64,000 nucleotides of DNA from positions 868,001 through 932,000 of the forward strand of contig CAWGJF010000001.1 in the NCBI GenBank assembly GCA_963822905.1. The letters are read 5' to 3'. A model generated the notes under the pieces. That model did no database searches. It was not told where the DNA came from and worked only from the letters and a program-made list of their open reading frames with translations. Position numbers and translations under genes: made by a program. The number at the start of each line of letters is the position of its first letter. Within the stretch, counting starts at the first letter, position 1. Below are positions 57,249-64,000 of this stretch, piece after piece. This stretch comes from CAWGJF01 sp963822905 (GTDB taxonomy: Bacteria; Bacteroidota; Ignavibacteria; Ignavibacteriales; Ignavibacteriaceae).

Positions 57249-57475
57249 AAAAAGAAATTAAAGCTAAAAAAGTCTGCAGATTTACTCAGCAGGGTATTAA
57301 GTACATAGATTATAAAAACGTTAAACTTCTGCAAAAATTTGTAACTGAACAGGGAAGAATAATTCCGAAGAGAATAACAGGTACAAGTTCAAAGTATCAA
57401 AGACAGCTTGCACTGGCTGTTAAACGTGCAAGACATATGGCTCTTCTGCCTTTTGTGTCGGATACAGTAAGATAG
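57245..57475 (+). CDS. rpsR: 30S ribosomal protein S18
   Basis: The 76-residue S18 contains CRFTQQGIKYIDYKNVKLLQKFV, RIIPKRITGTSSKYQRQLALAVKRARHMALLPF, the standard sequence. Translation is coupled to ssb through ATGA. Confidence 0.97.
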   Translation: MKKEIKAKKVCRFTQQGIKYIDYKNVKLLQKFVTEQGRIIPKRITGTSSKYQRQLALAVKRARHMALLPFVSDTVR

Positions 57476-57494
57476 TTTATAATCAGGAGAAATT

Positions 57495-57938
57495 ATGAAA
57501 GTAATTTTAAGACAAAATTATGAACCACTGGGGAAAATCGGGGATTTAGTTGAAGTTAAAGATGGTTATGCCAGGAATTATCTTTTACCTCAAAGAATAG
57601 CCTATACCGCACTCAAAGGTAATATTCGGGCATTGGAAGAAGAAAAGAAACTTGTTGCTAAAAAAACGCACCAGGAGCTAAAAGTTGCCGAAGAACTGGC
57701 AACCGAACTTGAGAAAGTTTCTGTTACTATTCCTGTGCAGGTAGGTGAAGAAGATAAAATATTCGGTTCAGTAACAACACAGATGATTGCTGATGCACTC
57801 AAAGAAAAGAGTTATGATATCGATAAGAGAAAAATTGATATTGAGGAAGCAATTAAAACTTTAGGCATTTACAGTGTGAATATTAAACTACACGCAAATG
57901 TTAATGCTAAAATAAAAGCCTGGGTTGTCAGGGAATAA
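57495..57938 (+). CDS. rplI: 50S ribosomal protein L9
   Basis: The 147-residue L9 begins MKVILRQNYEPLGKIGDLVEVKDGYARNYLLPQ, with a connecting helix (about 40-75) and C-terminal rRNA-binding domain (KIFGSVTTQMIADALK, IKLHANVNAKIKAWV). CAGGAG precedes the ATG. Last gene of the operon, followed by a long terminator hairpin. Confidence 0.97.
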   Translation: MKVILRQNYEPLGKIGDLVEVKDGYARNYLLPQRIAYTALKGNIRALEEEKKLVAKKTHQELKVAEELATELEKVSVTIPVQVGEEDKIFGSVTTQMIADALKEKSYDIDKRKIDIEEAIKTLGIYSVNIKLHANVNAKIKAWVVRE

Positions 57939-57946
57939 AATTTCAA

Positions 57947-57995
57947 TTTAAAACTAAAAAAGGAAGCAACTTTAGCTTCCTTTTTTAGTTTTAAA
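57947..57995. terminator. Bidirectional intrinsic terminator between rplI and rpmB
   Basis: An uninterrupted stem of about 21 bp: the left arm ends AAAAAAGGAAGC at 57967, with a 7-base loop (57968-57974). The right arm, GCTTCC then T6, begins at 57975. A and T tracts within the arms make it work for both the plus-strand rplI and the minus-strand rpmB transcripts. Confidence 0.9.
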
Positions 57996-58012
57996 ACCTA
58001 TCAAAGTTTCAA

Positions 58013-58255
58013 TTAACCCCGTACACTAATTTCGCCATTCTGTATTCTCTTTGCTATTTCAGAAGTACCGCTTTTATTTATGTTTTTAATCGCACTTGTA
58101 GTAAGTTTTAATGTTACAAAACGATTTAATTCCTGAACCCAAATTCTCTTTTTTTGAAGGTTTGGTAAAAATCTTCTTTTAGATTTATTGTGCGCATGCG
58201 AAATGCTATTGCCGGCTCTTGGTCCGACACCTGTTACCTGGCATTTTCGTGCCAT
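58013..58255 (-). CDS. rpmB: 50S ribosomal protein L28
   Basis: The 80-residue L28: MARKCQVTGVGPRAGNSISHAHNKSKRRFLPNLQ and VTLKLTTSAIKNINKSG are standard. CAGGAGATA precedes the ATG. It is convergent with rplI across the shared terminator. Confidence 0.97.
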   Translation of the reverse strand: MARKCQVTGVGPRAGNSISHAHNKSKRRFLPNLQKKRIWVQELNRFVTLKLTTSAIKNINKSGTSEIAKRIQNGEISVRG

Positions 58256-58298
58256 ATTATCTCCTGTATAAAGTCAATATCTTATTAAAGTTGAGCAA

Positions 58299-58306
58299 CA
58301 AATATA
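58299..58306 (-). promoter_or_regulatory. Possible rpmB promoter element TATATTTG
   Basis: On the minus strand TATATTTG lies 43 bases before the rpmB ATG and matches TAnnTTTG. No good -35 hexamer is 17 bases upstream, so support is weaker than for lexA and prs. Confidence 0.4.
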
Positions 58307-58477
58307 CAAAATTCATTTAAAAATAAAAGAGTTCCTTGAAAACAACATATTGGTCTTTCAAATAAAATAACTCTATTTCCAAATAATTTCAGTTGATAAA
58401 GAATGAATAATTCCTATTTTTCGGTTGAAACTTGTTAGTAACAATAAATAGCACTTTAAAAAGTAACAGGCAATTCA

Positions 58478-59089
58478 ATGGAATACTATGAATTACACCC
58501 TGACAATCCTCAGATCAGGTTCATTAGAAAAGCAGTCGATGTCTTAAAAGATGGCGGAGTTATAATTTATCCGACTGATACTGTTTATGGAATTGGGTGT
58601 GATATTTTTAACAAAGAAGCTATTGCAAGAGTTCAATCAATCAAAAGCAACCCAGACATTAAATTATTAAGTTTTATTATTCCTGACTTTAAGGAAATCT
58701 CCAACTATGCAAAAGTTTCTGATTATGCTTACCGAACAATGAAACATTTATTGCCAGGACCTTACACGTTTATTTTACCGGCTTCGAAATTGGTTCCAAA
58801 AAAATTATGGACAAAAAGAAAAACGGTCGGCATAAGGATTCCGCAGCATAATGTTGCATTAAAAATAGTTGAAGAACTCGGTCATCCAATTATAAGTACA
58901 AGTACAACTAGTCGAAAAGGTGACGTGTTGATTGATCCGAATGAAATTAAAAATATATTCAATTCGCAAGTTGACTTGATGCTTGCTTCCGGTAACTTAG
59001 CTGGAAAATCATCCAGCGTAATTGATCTTAGTTCTGAAATTCCGGTTATCGTTCGGGAAGGAGCGGGGGACATAAGTTTGTTTGTCTAA
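58478..59089 (+). CDS. Sua5/YciO/YrdC-family protein
   Basis: The 203-residue cytosolic protein binds L-threonine/ATP-type ligands in the family that makes threonylcarbamoyl-AMP for the tRNA t6A modification. Motifs: GGVIIYPTDTVYGIGCDI, KSNPDIKLLSFIIPD, LPGPYTFILPASK, KTVGIRIPQH and HPIISTSTT. The SFIIPD/N-terminal form is closest to YciO; catalytic activity is not certain because YciO itself is not the main t6A enzyme. Confidence 0.88.
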   Translation: MEYYELHPDNPQIRFIRKAVDVLKDGGVIIYPTDTVYGIGCDIFNKEAIARVQSIKSNPDIKLLSFIIPDFKEISNYAKVSDYAYRTMKHLLPGPYTFILPASKLVPKKLWTKRKTVGIRIPQHNVALKIVEELGHPIISTSTTSRKGDVLIDPNEIKNIFNSQVDLMLASGNLAGKSSSVIDLSSEIPVIVREGAGDISLFV

Positions 59090-59093
59090 ATAT

Positions 59094-59870
59094 TTATTCC
59101 TCTTTCCTGATCACCTGGGTAGAAGATGCCTGGTATTTCGGTGTTAAAACAATTTCATTTATGTTTACATTTTCAGGTCTTGAAATACAAAACAAGACTG
59201 CTTCAGCAACATCTTTTGCGTCAAGTGGCTTAATTCCTTTATAAACATTTTTTGCTTTTTCTTCATCACCCGAAAACCGAACAAGACTAAATTCGGTTCC
59301 CACCATTCCAGGATCCACGCTGCTGACTTTAATACCAGAATCCAGGACATCTAAACGAATTGATTTTGTCAATGATTTTACCGCAAATTTTGTTGCAGCA
59401 TAGACATTTCCCATAGGATAAACTTCGTGTCCAGCGGTTGAACCAATATTTACAATGTGTCCTGATTTTCTTTTTACCATTAAGGGAAGAAGCACCCGAG
59501 TTACGAAAATTAATCCTTTAATGTTAGTATCAATCATTTCATTCCAGTGCGATAAATTGCCTTCTTGAATTTTTGAAAATCCTTTTGCGAGTCCTGCATT
59601 GTTAATTAGGAAATCAATTGTTTTCATTTTCGATGGTAATAAGGAAATTGCTTTTTCAATTTCTTCAAAATTTCTGATGTCCAGTTTCAAAGCTACTGCC
59701 TTTATTCCATACTTTTTTTCAAGTGTGGATGCAAGTAATTTTATACGATCGATTCTTCTTGCAGTTAAAATTAATTCTATTCCATTTTCAGCAAATAATT
59801 CGGCACAGGCTTTTCCAATTCCTGCCGATGCTCCGGTTATAAAAGCAATTTTTCCTTTTAAATTTTCCAT
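59094..59870 (-). CDS. Short-chain dehydrogenase/reductase
   Basis: The 258-residue NAD(P)-dependent SDR. It has TGASAGIG (residues about 12-19), NNAGLAKG, catalytic Ser in VNIGSTAGHE and the Tyr/Lys in VYAATKFAV. The classical SDR fold resembles YdfG-like enzymes. Its substrate is unknown. It is followed on the same strand by no close partner; the gap to amrS is 29 bases, so it may end the pyk-amrS transcript. Confidence 0.93.
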   Translation of the reverse strand: MENLKGKIAFITGASAGIGKACAELFAENGIELILTARRIDRIKLLASTLEKKYGIKAVALKLDIRNFEEIEKAISLLPSKMKTIDFLINNAGLAKGFSKIQEGNLSHWNEMIDTNIKGLIFVTRVLLPLMVKRKSGHIVNIGSTAGHEVYPMGNVYAATKFAVKSLTKSIRLDVLDSGIKVSSVDPGMVGTEFSLVRFSGDEEKAKNVYKGIKPLDAKDVAEAVLFCISRPENVNINEIVLTPKYQASSTQVIRKEE

Positions 59871-59899
59871 TTATTCAGTCCGATTAGTTTGATTTGAAA

Positions 59900-60937
59900 T
59901 TAGATAAAGTAACCGGGAATACTTTGTCCGCAATGAAAACATTCATTCCCGTTAAGTTTATTTGCTATGACAGAATGCCAGTTTCTTCTAATTAATTGTT
60001 TGTTGCAGGTTGGGCAATAAGTTGTTTGCCCTTCGAGGTTATATACATTTCCAACATAACAAAATTTGATCCCTAATTTTAGTGCAATATTTCTTGCTTT
60101 CGTTAAAGTTACTTCAGGTGTTCTTTCTTTATTTATCATTTTAAAATCTGGATGAAATGCAGTAAAGTGAAGAGGTATTGAATCACCCAGGTTTTTAAGT
60201 ATCCAATCACATTCATTTTTTATTTCCTCCCCAGAGTCATTTTCATCCGGGATAAGCAGAGTTGTTATTTCAAACCAGACGTCAGTTTCATTTTTTAACC
60301 AGATTAATGTATTAAGGACATCATAAAGATGTGAGAATGTTAGCTTGTGGTAAAATCTTTCAGTAAATCCCTTTAGATCAACATTCGCTGCATCAATATT
60401 TTTGTAAACATCTTTGCGGGCCTCTTTATCAATGTATCCTGCTGTAACCATTACAGATTTTATTCCTTCCTCCCTTGCTATTTTAGAAATATCAATGACA
60501 TATTCACCAAAAATTGTAGGATCATTATATGTGAAAGCAATTGAAGGAGTGTTGTAATGTTTTGCAAGATTTACAACTTCTTCCGGTGAAGCTGTTAATG
60601 AATTCAATTCATCAAGCTTTGCTTTACTGATAGACCAGTTCTGGCAGAATTTACATCCAAGGTTGCAGCCAGCTGTTCCGAAACTTAAAACAGACGTTCC
60701 TGGAAGAAAATGATTCAATGGTTTTTTCTCAATTGGATCAATTGCAAAACCTGTTGGTTTGCCATAGCCGGTTGTATATAATTCTCCTCCATGGTTTTGT
60801 CTGATGTAACAAAAGCCCGGTTTCCCATCACCAATTTTGCAATAACGTGGACAAAGTGTGCAAAGAATTTTATCTCCCTCAGGTTTCCACCATTGGGCTA
60901 ATTTCATTTTTTCTTTTCCTATTACCTCCAGACTCAT
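59900..60937 (-). CDS. amrS: AmmeMemoRadiSam-system radical SAM protein
   Basis: Radical SAM protein of 345 residues. The 4Fe-4S cluster cysteines are Cys91, Cys95 and Cys98 in TAGCNLGCKFCQN. An N-terminal CTLCPRYCKIGDGKPGFC cluster and a C-terminal zinc-ribbon-like segment (CPTCNKQL, CFHCGQS) match the AmrS family, which co-occurs with AMMECR1 and MEMO1-type proteins; neither partner is in this window. The reaction is unknown. It starts one base after the pyk stop; ATG 60907 is an alternative start. Confidence 0.9.
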   Translation of the reverse strand: MSLEVIGKEKMKLAQWWKPEGDKILCTLCPRYCKIGDGKPGFCYIRQNHGGELYTTGYGKPTGFAIDPIEKKPLNHFLPGTSVLSFGTAGCNLGCKFCQNWSISKAKLDELNSLTASPEEVVNLAKHYNTPSIAFTYNDPTIFGEYVIDISKIAREEGIKSVMVTAGYIDKEARKDVYKNIDAANVDLKGFTERFYHKLTFSHLYDVLNTLIWLKNETDVWFEITTLLIPDENDSGEEIKNECDWILKNLGDSIPLHFTAFHPDFKMINKERTPEVTLTKARNIALKLGIKFCYVGNVYNLEGQTTYCPTCNKQLIRRNWHSVIANKLNGNECFHCGQSIPGYFI

Positions 60938-62368
60938 TTATATTACCTCAAATCTTAACCAGTCTGTTCTGCTTTTTTCTGTTTGTGGTGCGCGTGACAT
61001 AAAAATAACAATATCATCTTTTTTTACAAGTCCGGCATCCAGTATAAGTTTTTTAGCTTCATCAATTGCCACGTGATCCTTTTCAATTTTTTCCATAAAT
61101 AATGATTTAACTCCCCACCTTAAGCACAGACGATTCATTGTGTCAAATTCATTCGAGATAGCTATGATCTGAGAAGCGGGTCTGTATTTAGCGATACCCC
61201 TCGCAGCTCTTCCTTTGAATGTAAACACAACAATTGCTTTTGCTTTAACCTGATCCGCGATAATAGATATACCACGACAACCGGAATCAAAAATATTTTC
61301 CTCAAAATCCCTTGGGATTTCGAAATTAATATTCTTTGTTGCAATATGATGTTCTTCGGCTTTGCATATTATTTCATTCATAATCTTTACAGTATCAATC
61401 GGGAATTTACCGACTGAAGTTTCCCCACTCAACATAACTACATCTGTACCATCCCAAACTGCATTTGCAACATCAGAAGCCTCGGCACGTGTGGGTATTT
61501 GTGAATGAATCATTGACTCAAGCATTTGCGTTGCGGTGATAACAAGTTTACCCAACTCATTACATCGTTTTATTATATCTTTTTGAATCACAGGAACATC
61601 CTGTGGGGACAATTCAACTCCTAAATCTCCTCTTGCAATCATTATTCCATCTGCAGCTTCAATTATAGATTCAAGATCGTGCACAGCTTCTTTCTTTTCG
61701 ATTTTTGCAATCACAGGTTTTAAGTGATTCCGTTCCTTTAACCAATCTTTTAATTTAAGAATATCACTGGCACTTCGTACGAATGATAATGCGATGTAAT
61801 CTACTCTGTATTTTAAAACAAATTCCAAATCAGAAAAATCTTTTTCCGTTACTGAAGGAGTTGATAATTTTATTCCCGGGAGATTTAATCCTTTTCTTGG
61901 CGTTAAAATTCCACCTTCTTCAATTAAACAAATAAGCCGTTCATTCTTTTTCTCTGTTATTTTTAACCGAATTAATCCATCATTTATTAAAATATTTTTT
62001 CCAACTTCAGCATCATCAATTAATTCAGCATAATTTGTTGAAAGAACTTTTTCATTTCCTTTGACTTCTTCATTGGTTATTTCAATTGTTTTTCCTGTCT
62101 GAATTTCAATCTTGTCGTTTTCAAGCTCTCCGATTCTTATTTTAGGGCCTTGCAAATCTACAAGAATAGCAAGCGGAGACTCTTCATCAATACAAGCCTG
62201 GTGAATATTGTTAAAAACACCTGTAAAAAAGTCATAGTCACCGTGAGACATATTGAAACGAATGCCGTCTGCCCCGGAAAGAATTAATTTCTTTATTTCA
62301 GAAATACTAGTAGTTGCCGGACCAATCGTTGCTAATATTTTTGTTCGAGTATTTACAATTGCGTTCAT
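60938..62368 (-). CDS. pyk: Pyruvate kinase
   Basis: Glycolytic enzyme making pyruvate and ATP from phosphoenolpyruvate, 476 residues. TKILATIGPAT, FNMSHGDYDFF, VDLQGPKIRIGE, VIAKIEKKEAV, GIMIARGDLGVEL, TATQMLESM and DGTDVVMLSGETSVG are all present. A C-terminal allosteric domain follows (about 345-476). It is in a minus-strand run with the Lon-type gene upstream (12 bases) and amrS downstream. Confidence 0.98.
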   Translation of the reverse strand: MNAIVNTRTKILATIGPATTSISEIKKLILSGADGIRFNMSHGDYDFFTGVFNNIHQACIDEESPLAILVDLQGPKIRIGELENDKIEIQTGKTIEITNEEVKGNEKVLSTNYAELIDDAEVGKNILINDGLIRLKITEKKNERLICLIEEGGILTPRKGLNLPGIKLSTPSVTEKDFSDLEFVLKYRVDYIALSFVRSASDILKLKDWLKERNHLKPVIAKIEKKEAVHDLESIIEAADGIMIARGDLGVELSPQDVPVIQKDIIKRCNELGKLVITATQMLESMIHSQIPTRAEASDVANAVWDGTDVVMLSGETSVGKFPIDTVKIMNEIICKAEEHHIATKNINFEIPRDFEENIFDSGCRGISIIADQVKAKAIVVFTFKGRAARGIAKYRPASQIIAISNEFDTMNRLCLRWGVKSLFMEKIEKDHVAIDEAKKLILDAGLVKKDDIVIFMSRAPQTEKSRTDWLRFEVI

Positions 62369-62380
62369 GTTATAAATAGT

Positions 62381-64000
62381 TTATTTTTTTCTGCGGGTCG
62401 GTTTCTTTTCATCCTGGATTGCTCTTGATTTTTTATACATCTCTTTCAGCTTTTTCTCAACTGAATAAAAAACAGAATCCAGTTCATAACCTTTTGCCGT
62501 TTTATTTCCTGACTTGATACCAGTTAATATTTCAATACCTTCTTCAACCCGTGATATGGGATAAATATGAAAATTTTTATTCCGAACTGCTTCAATTACT
62601 TCTTCTTTCAACATTAGTTCATTAACATTTATTTCGGGAATGACTACTCCTTGTTTACCTGTAAGTCCTTTCATTTTACAAATTTCAAAAAATCCTTCTA
62701 CTTTTTCATTTACACCACCAATTGGCTGCACATCGCCTTTTTGATTTAAAGAACCTGTTACAGCAATATATTGCTTAATCGGTAAACCTGATAAAGTTGA
62801 AAGTATTGCAAAAATTTCAGCACAGGAGGCGCTATCTCCATCAACTGTTCCGTATGACTGTTCGAATACAAGATTTGCATTAAAAGTTAGTGGAAAATCC
62901 TGTCCGAAAGTTTCTTTAAAATATCCTGAAATAATTAACACACCTTTATTATAATGTCTGCCGCTCATACCAGCTTCACGTTCAACATTAATTATATTTC
63001 CACTGCCTAAGGAAACGGTTGCTGTTATTCTTGTTGGTCGTCCAAAGGAATAAAATTCAGCCGAGTAAACTGCTAACCCGTTTATTTGTCCGACTCTTTC
63101 ACCTTCAGTATCCATTAAAAAAGTTCCTTCTGCATACATATCGGTAATTTTGGATTCGAGCATGCCATGTCGGTCAACTGCATTAGCATAAGCTTTTTCA
63201 ACATGCGCAGAAGAAACGGTATTAAATCCATCATCTTTTGCCCAGAAGCTAGCCTCACGGGCAACATCTGCAATCCGGGAAAACCGGGTTGTTAACTTAT
63301 TCTGGCTTCCGGCGAACACAGCTCCGATTTCTATAAGGTTTGCTATCGCAGATTTATCGAACTCCATCAGGTTTTCACTTTTTATTAATTTCTTAATAAC
63401 TCTTGCATATTCCTTTAATACCTTGTCAGATCTTTTTATTTCATAATCGAAATCAGCTTTTACTTTGAACATTTTTTTAAAGTCATATTCATATTCAGAT
63501 AAAAGAGAATAAATGTGCTGACTACCTAATAAAATAACTTTTAATTCCAGATCAATTGACTCTGGTTTTAGTGTGGAAGTTGAGACTTGTAGAACACTGG
63601 GGATGTCCTGGATTTCAATTTTTTGATATGTCAGAATACGTTTTAAATTTTTCCAAACTCCAATTTCTTCAAACAGATGAAGAACATTAAGTACAATATA
63701 ACCACCATTTGCTCTTAGCAGCGACCCAGCTTTGATATTTGTAAAATCACTATAGAAATTTCCTCTCCCATCACCTACACGTTCGATTGCACCAAATAGA
63801 TTTGAATATGATGGAGATGTCTCAACAATTATTGGGCACTCAGTCGTATGGCTGTTATCAAGAATAATATTCACGTCATATTCTTTAAAGTAATCTATTA
63901 TAAATCCATCGCCGGAAGTTTCACCCAAAGGTTTTCCACCTTTGAATGCCTGGATATTTTCCATTACATTGTGCTGAACCTCTTTAAGATAGTCGAGTAT
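62381..64000 (-). CDS. Lon-type ATP-dependent protease, C-terminal part (5' end beyond window)
   Basis: The minus-strand frame is open to the right edge (residues YLKEVQHNVMENIQAF continue past 63964), so this is a fragment of an AAA+ protease. Visible: AAA+ lid (SAIANLIEIGAVFAGSQNKL, RFSRIADVAREA) and a Lon proteolytic domain with catalytic Ser in GDSASCAEI and Lys in NEKVEGFF. VTGSLNQKGDVQPIGGVNEK is the Lon-domain signature. It lacks the classical Lon N-domain within the window; the visible architecture resembles Lon-like proteins such as LonC/Lon-B-like forms. Confidence 0.9.
   Translation of the reverse strand: MLDYLKEVQHNVMENIQAFKGGKPLGETSGDGFIIDYFKEYDVNIILDNSHTTECPIIVETSPSYSNLFGAIERVGDGRGNFYSDFTNIKAGSLLRANGGYIVLNVLHLFEEIGVWKNLKRILTYQKIEIQDIPSVLQVSTSTLKPESIDLELKVILLGSQHIYSLLSEYEYDFKKMFKVKADFDYEIKRSDKVLKEYARVIKKLIKSENLMEFDKSAIANLIEIGAVFAGSQNKLTTRFSRIADVAREASFWAKDDGFNTVSSAHVEKAYANAVDRHGMLESKITDMYAEGTFLMDTEGERVGQINGLAVYSAEFYSFGRPTRITATVSLGSGNIINVEREAGMSGRHYNKGVLIISGYFKETFGQDFPLTFNANLVFEQSYGTVDGDSASCAEIFAILSTLSGLPIKQYIAVTGSLNQKGDVQPIGGVNEKVEGFFEICKMKGLTGKQGVVIPEINVNELMLKEEVIEAVRNKNFHIYPISRVEEGIEILTGIKSGNKTAKGYELDSVFYSVEKKLKEMYKKSRAIQDEKKPTRRKK

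Noticed and set aside
1..64000. CRISPR arrays, tRNA or rRNA genes, prophage or transposase genes
   Set aside because: No spaced direct repeats, cloverleaf-type sequences, ribosomal RNA motifs or transposase/integrase motifs were recognised; only short repeats and hairpins are present.

Overview
The window is a near-continuous stretch of bacterial chromosome: AT-rich, densely packed, Gram-negative. It most likely comes from the Ignavibacteria/Chlorobi side of the Bacteroidota (FCB) superphylum. The evidence is a type IX secretion C-terminal sorting domain of the NYPNPFNPST type (9340-10239), a fused LpxC-FabZ protein, a large outer-membrane biogenesis cluster, two-component kinases with Reg_prop propellers, and promoters with a TAnnTTTG element. 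The exact genus cannot be read from the sequence. No rRNA, tRNA, CRISPR array, prophage or insertion sequence was seen.

Layout. 1-4366 (minus strand): threonine catabolism (tdh, kbl running off the left edge), a TerB-like protein and a secreted M1 peptidase. 4447-11301: an outer-membrane protein, a propeller histidine kinase with its NarL-type regulator, a T9SS-secreted protein and an OmpA protein. 11507-16307: GNAT, two methyltransferases, fumC and small unknowns. 16371-26790: a secreted pullulanase-type GH13, a multi-PAS hybrid kinase, mlaE, ilvE, alkaline phosphatase and a membrane/coiled-coil gene. 26861-28284: lexA with an elaborate operator and two small linked genes. 28430-50575: uppS-bamA-skp-skp-lpxD-lpxC/fabZ-lpxA-lipoyl ligase-panB-propeller protein, then rfaE1-rfaE2-tamB-rnr-giant outer-membrane protease/propeller/barrel. 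50602-58255: housekeeping genes (fmdB-type, prs, rplY, pth, hppA, rpsF-ssb-rpsR-rplI, rpmB). 58478-64000: a Sua5/YciO protein, an SDR, amrS, pyk and a Lon-type protease cut by the right edge.

Working together. The 28-50 kb block covers much of envelope construction: undecaprenyl carrier (UppS), BAM insertase and Skp chaperones, lipid A steps (LpxA/C/D), ADP-heptose for the LPS core (RfaE1/RfaE2) and TamB. The rpsF-ssb-rpsR-rplI set is the conserved S6/SSB/S18/L9 operon.

Most unusual points. (1) Three otherwise well-preserved genes (pullulanase, ilvE, the outer-membrane protease/barrel) are broken by single-base indels, mostly in short homopolymers, which suggests sequence error or very recent decay. 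(2) One membrane gene is split by an exact 23-bp tandem duplication whose removal restores a single 194-residue reading frame. (3) lexA has two inverted copies of an 18-bp box over a TTGACA-17-TATATTTG promoter, followed by two tightly linked uncharacterised small genes. (4) A hybrid kinase carries a receiver with Glu in place of the phospho-accepting Asp. (5) A NarL-like dyad lies in front of the T9SS gene beside the NarL-type regulator. No strong case for a wholly new biological system was found; the lexA-linked pair and the 23-bp switch-like duplication are the best leads.
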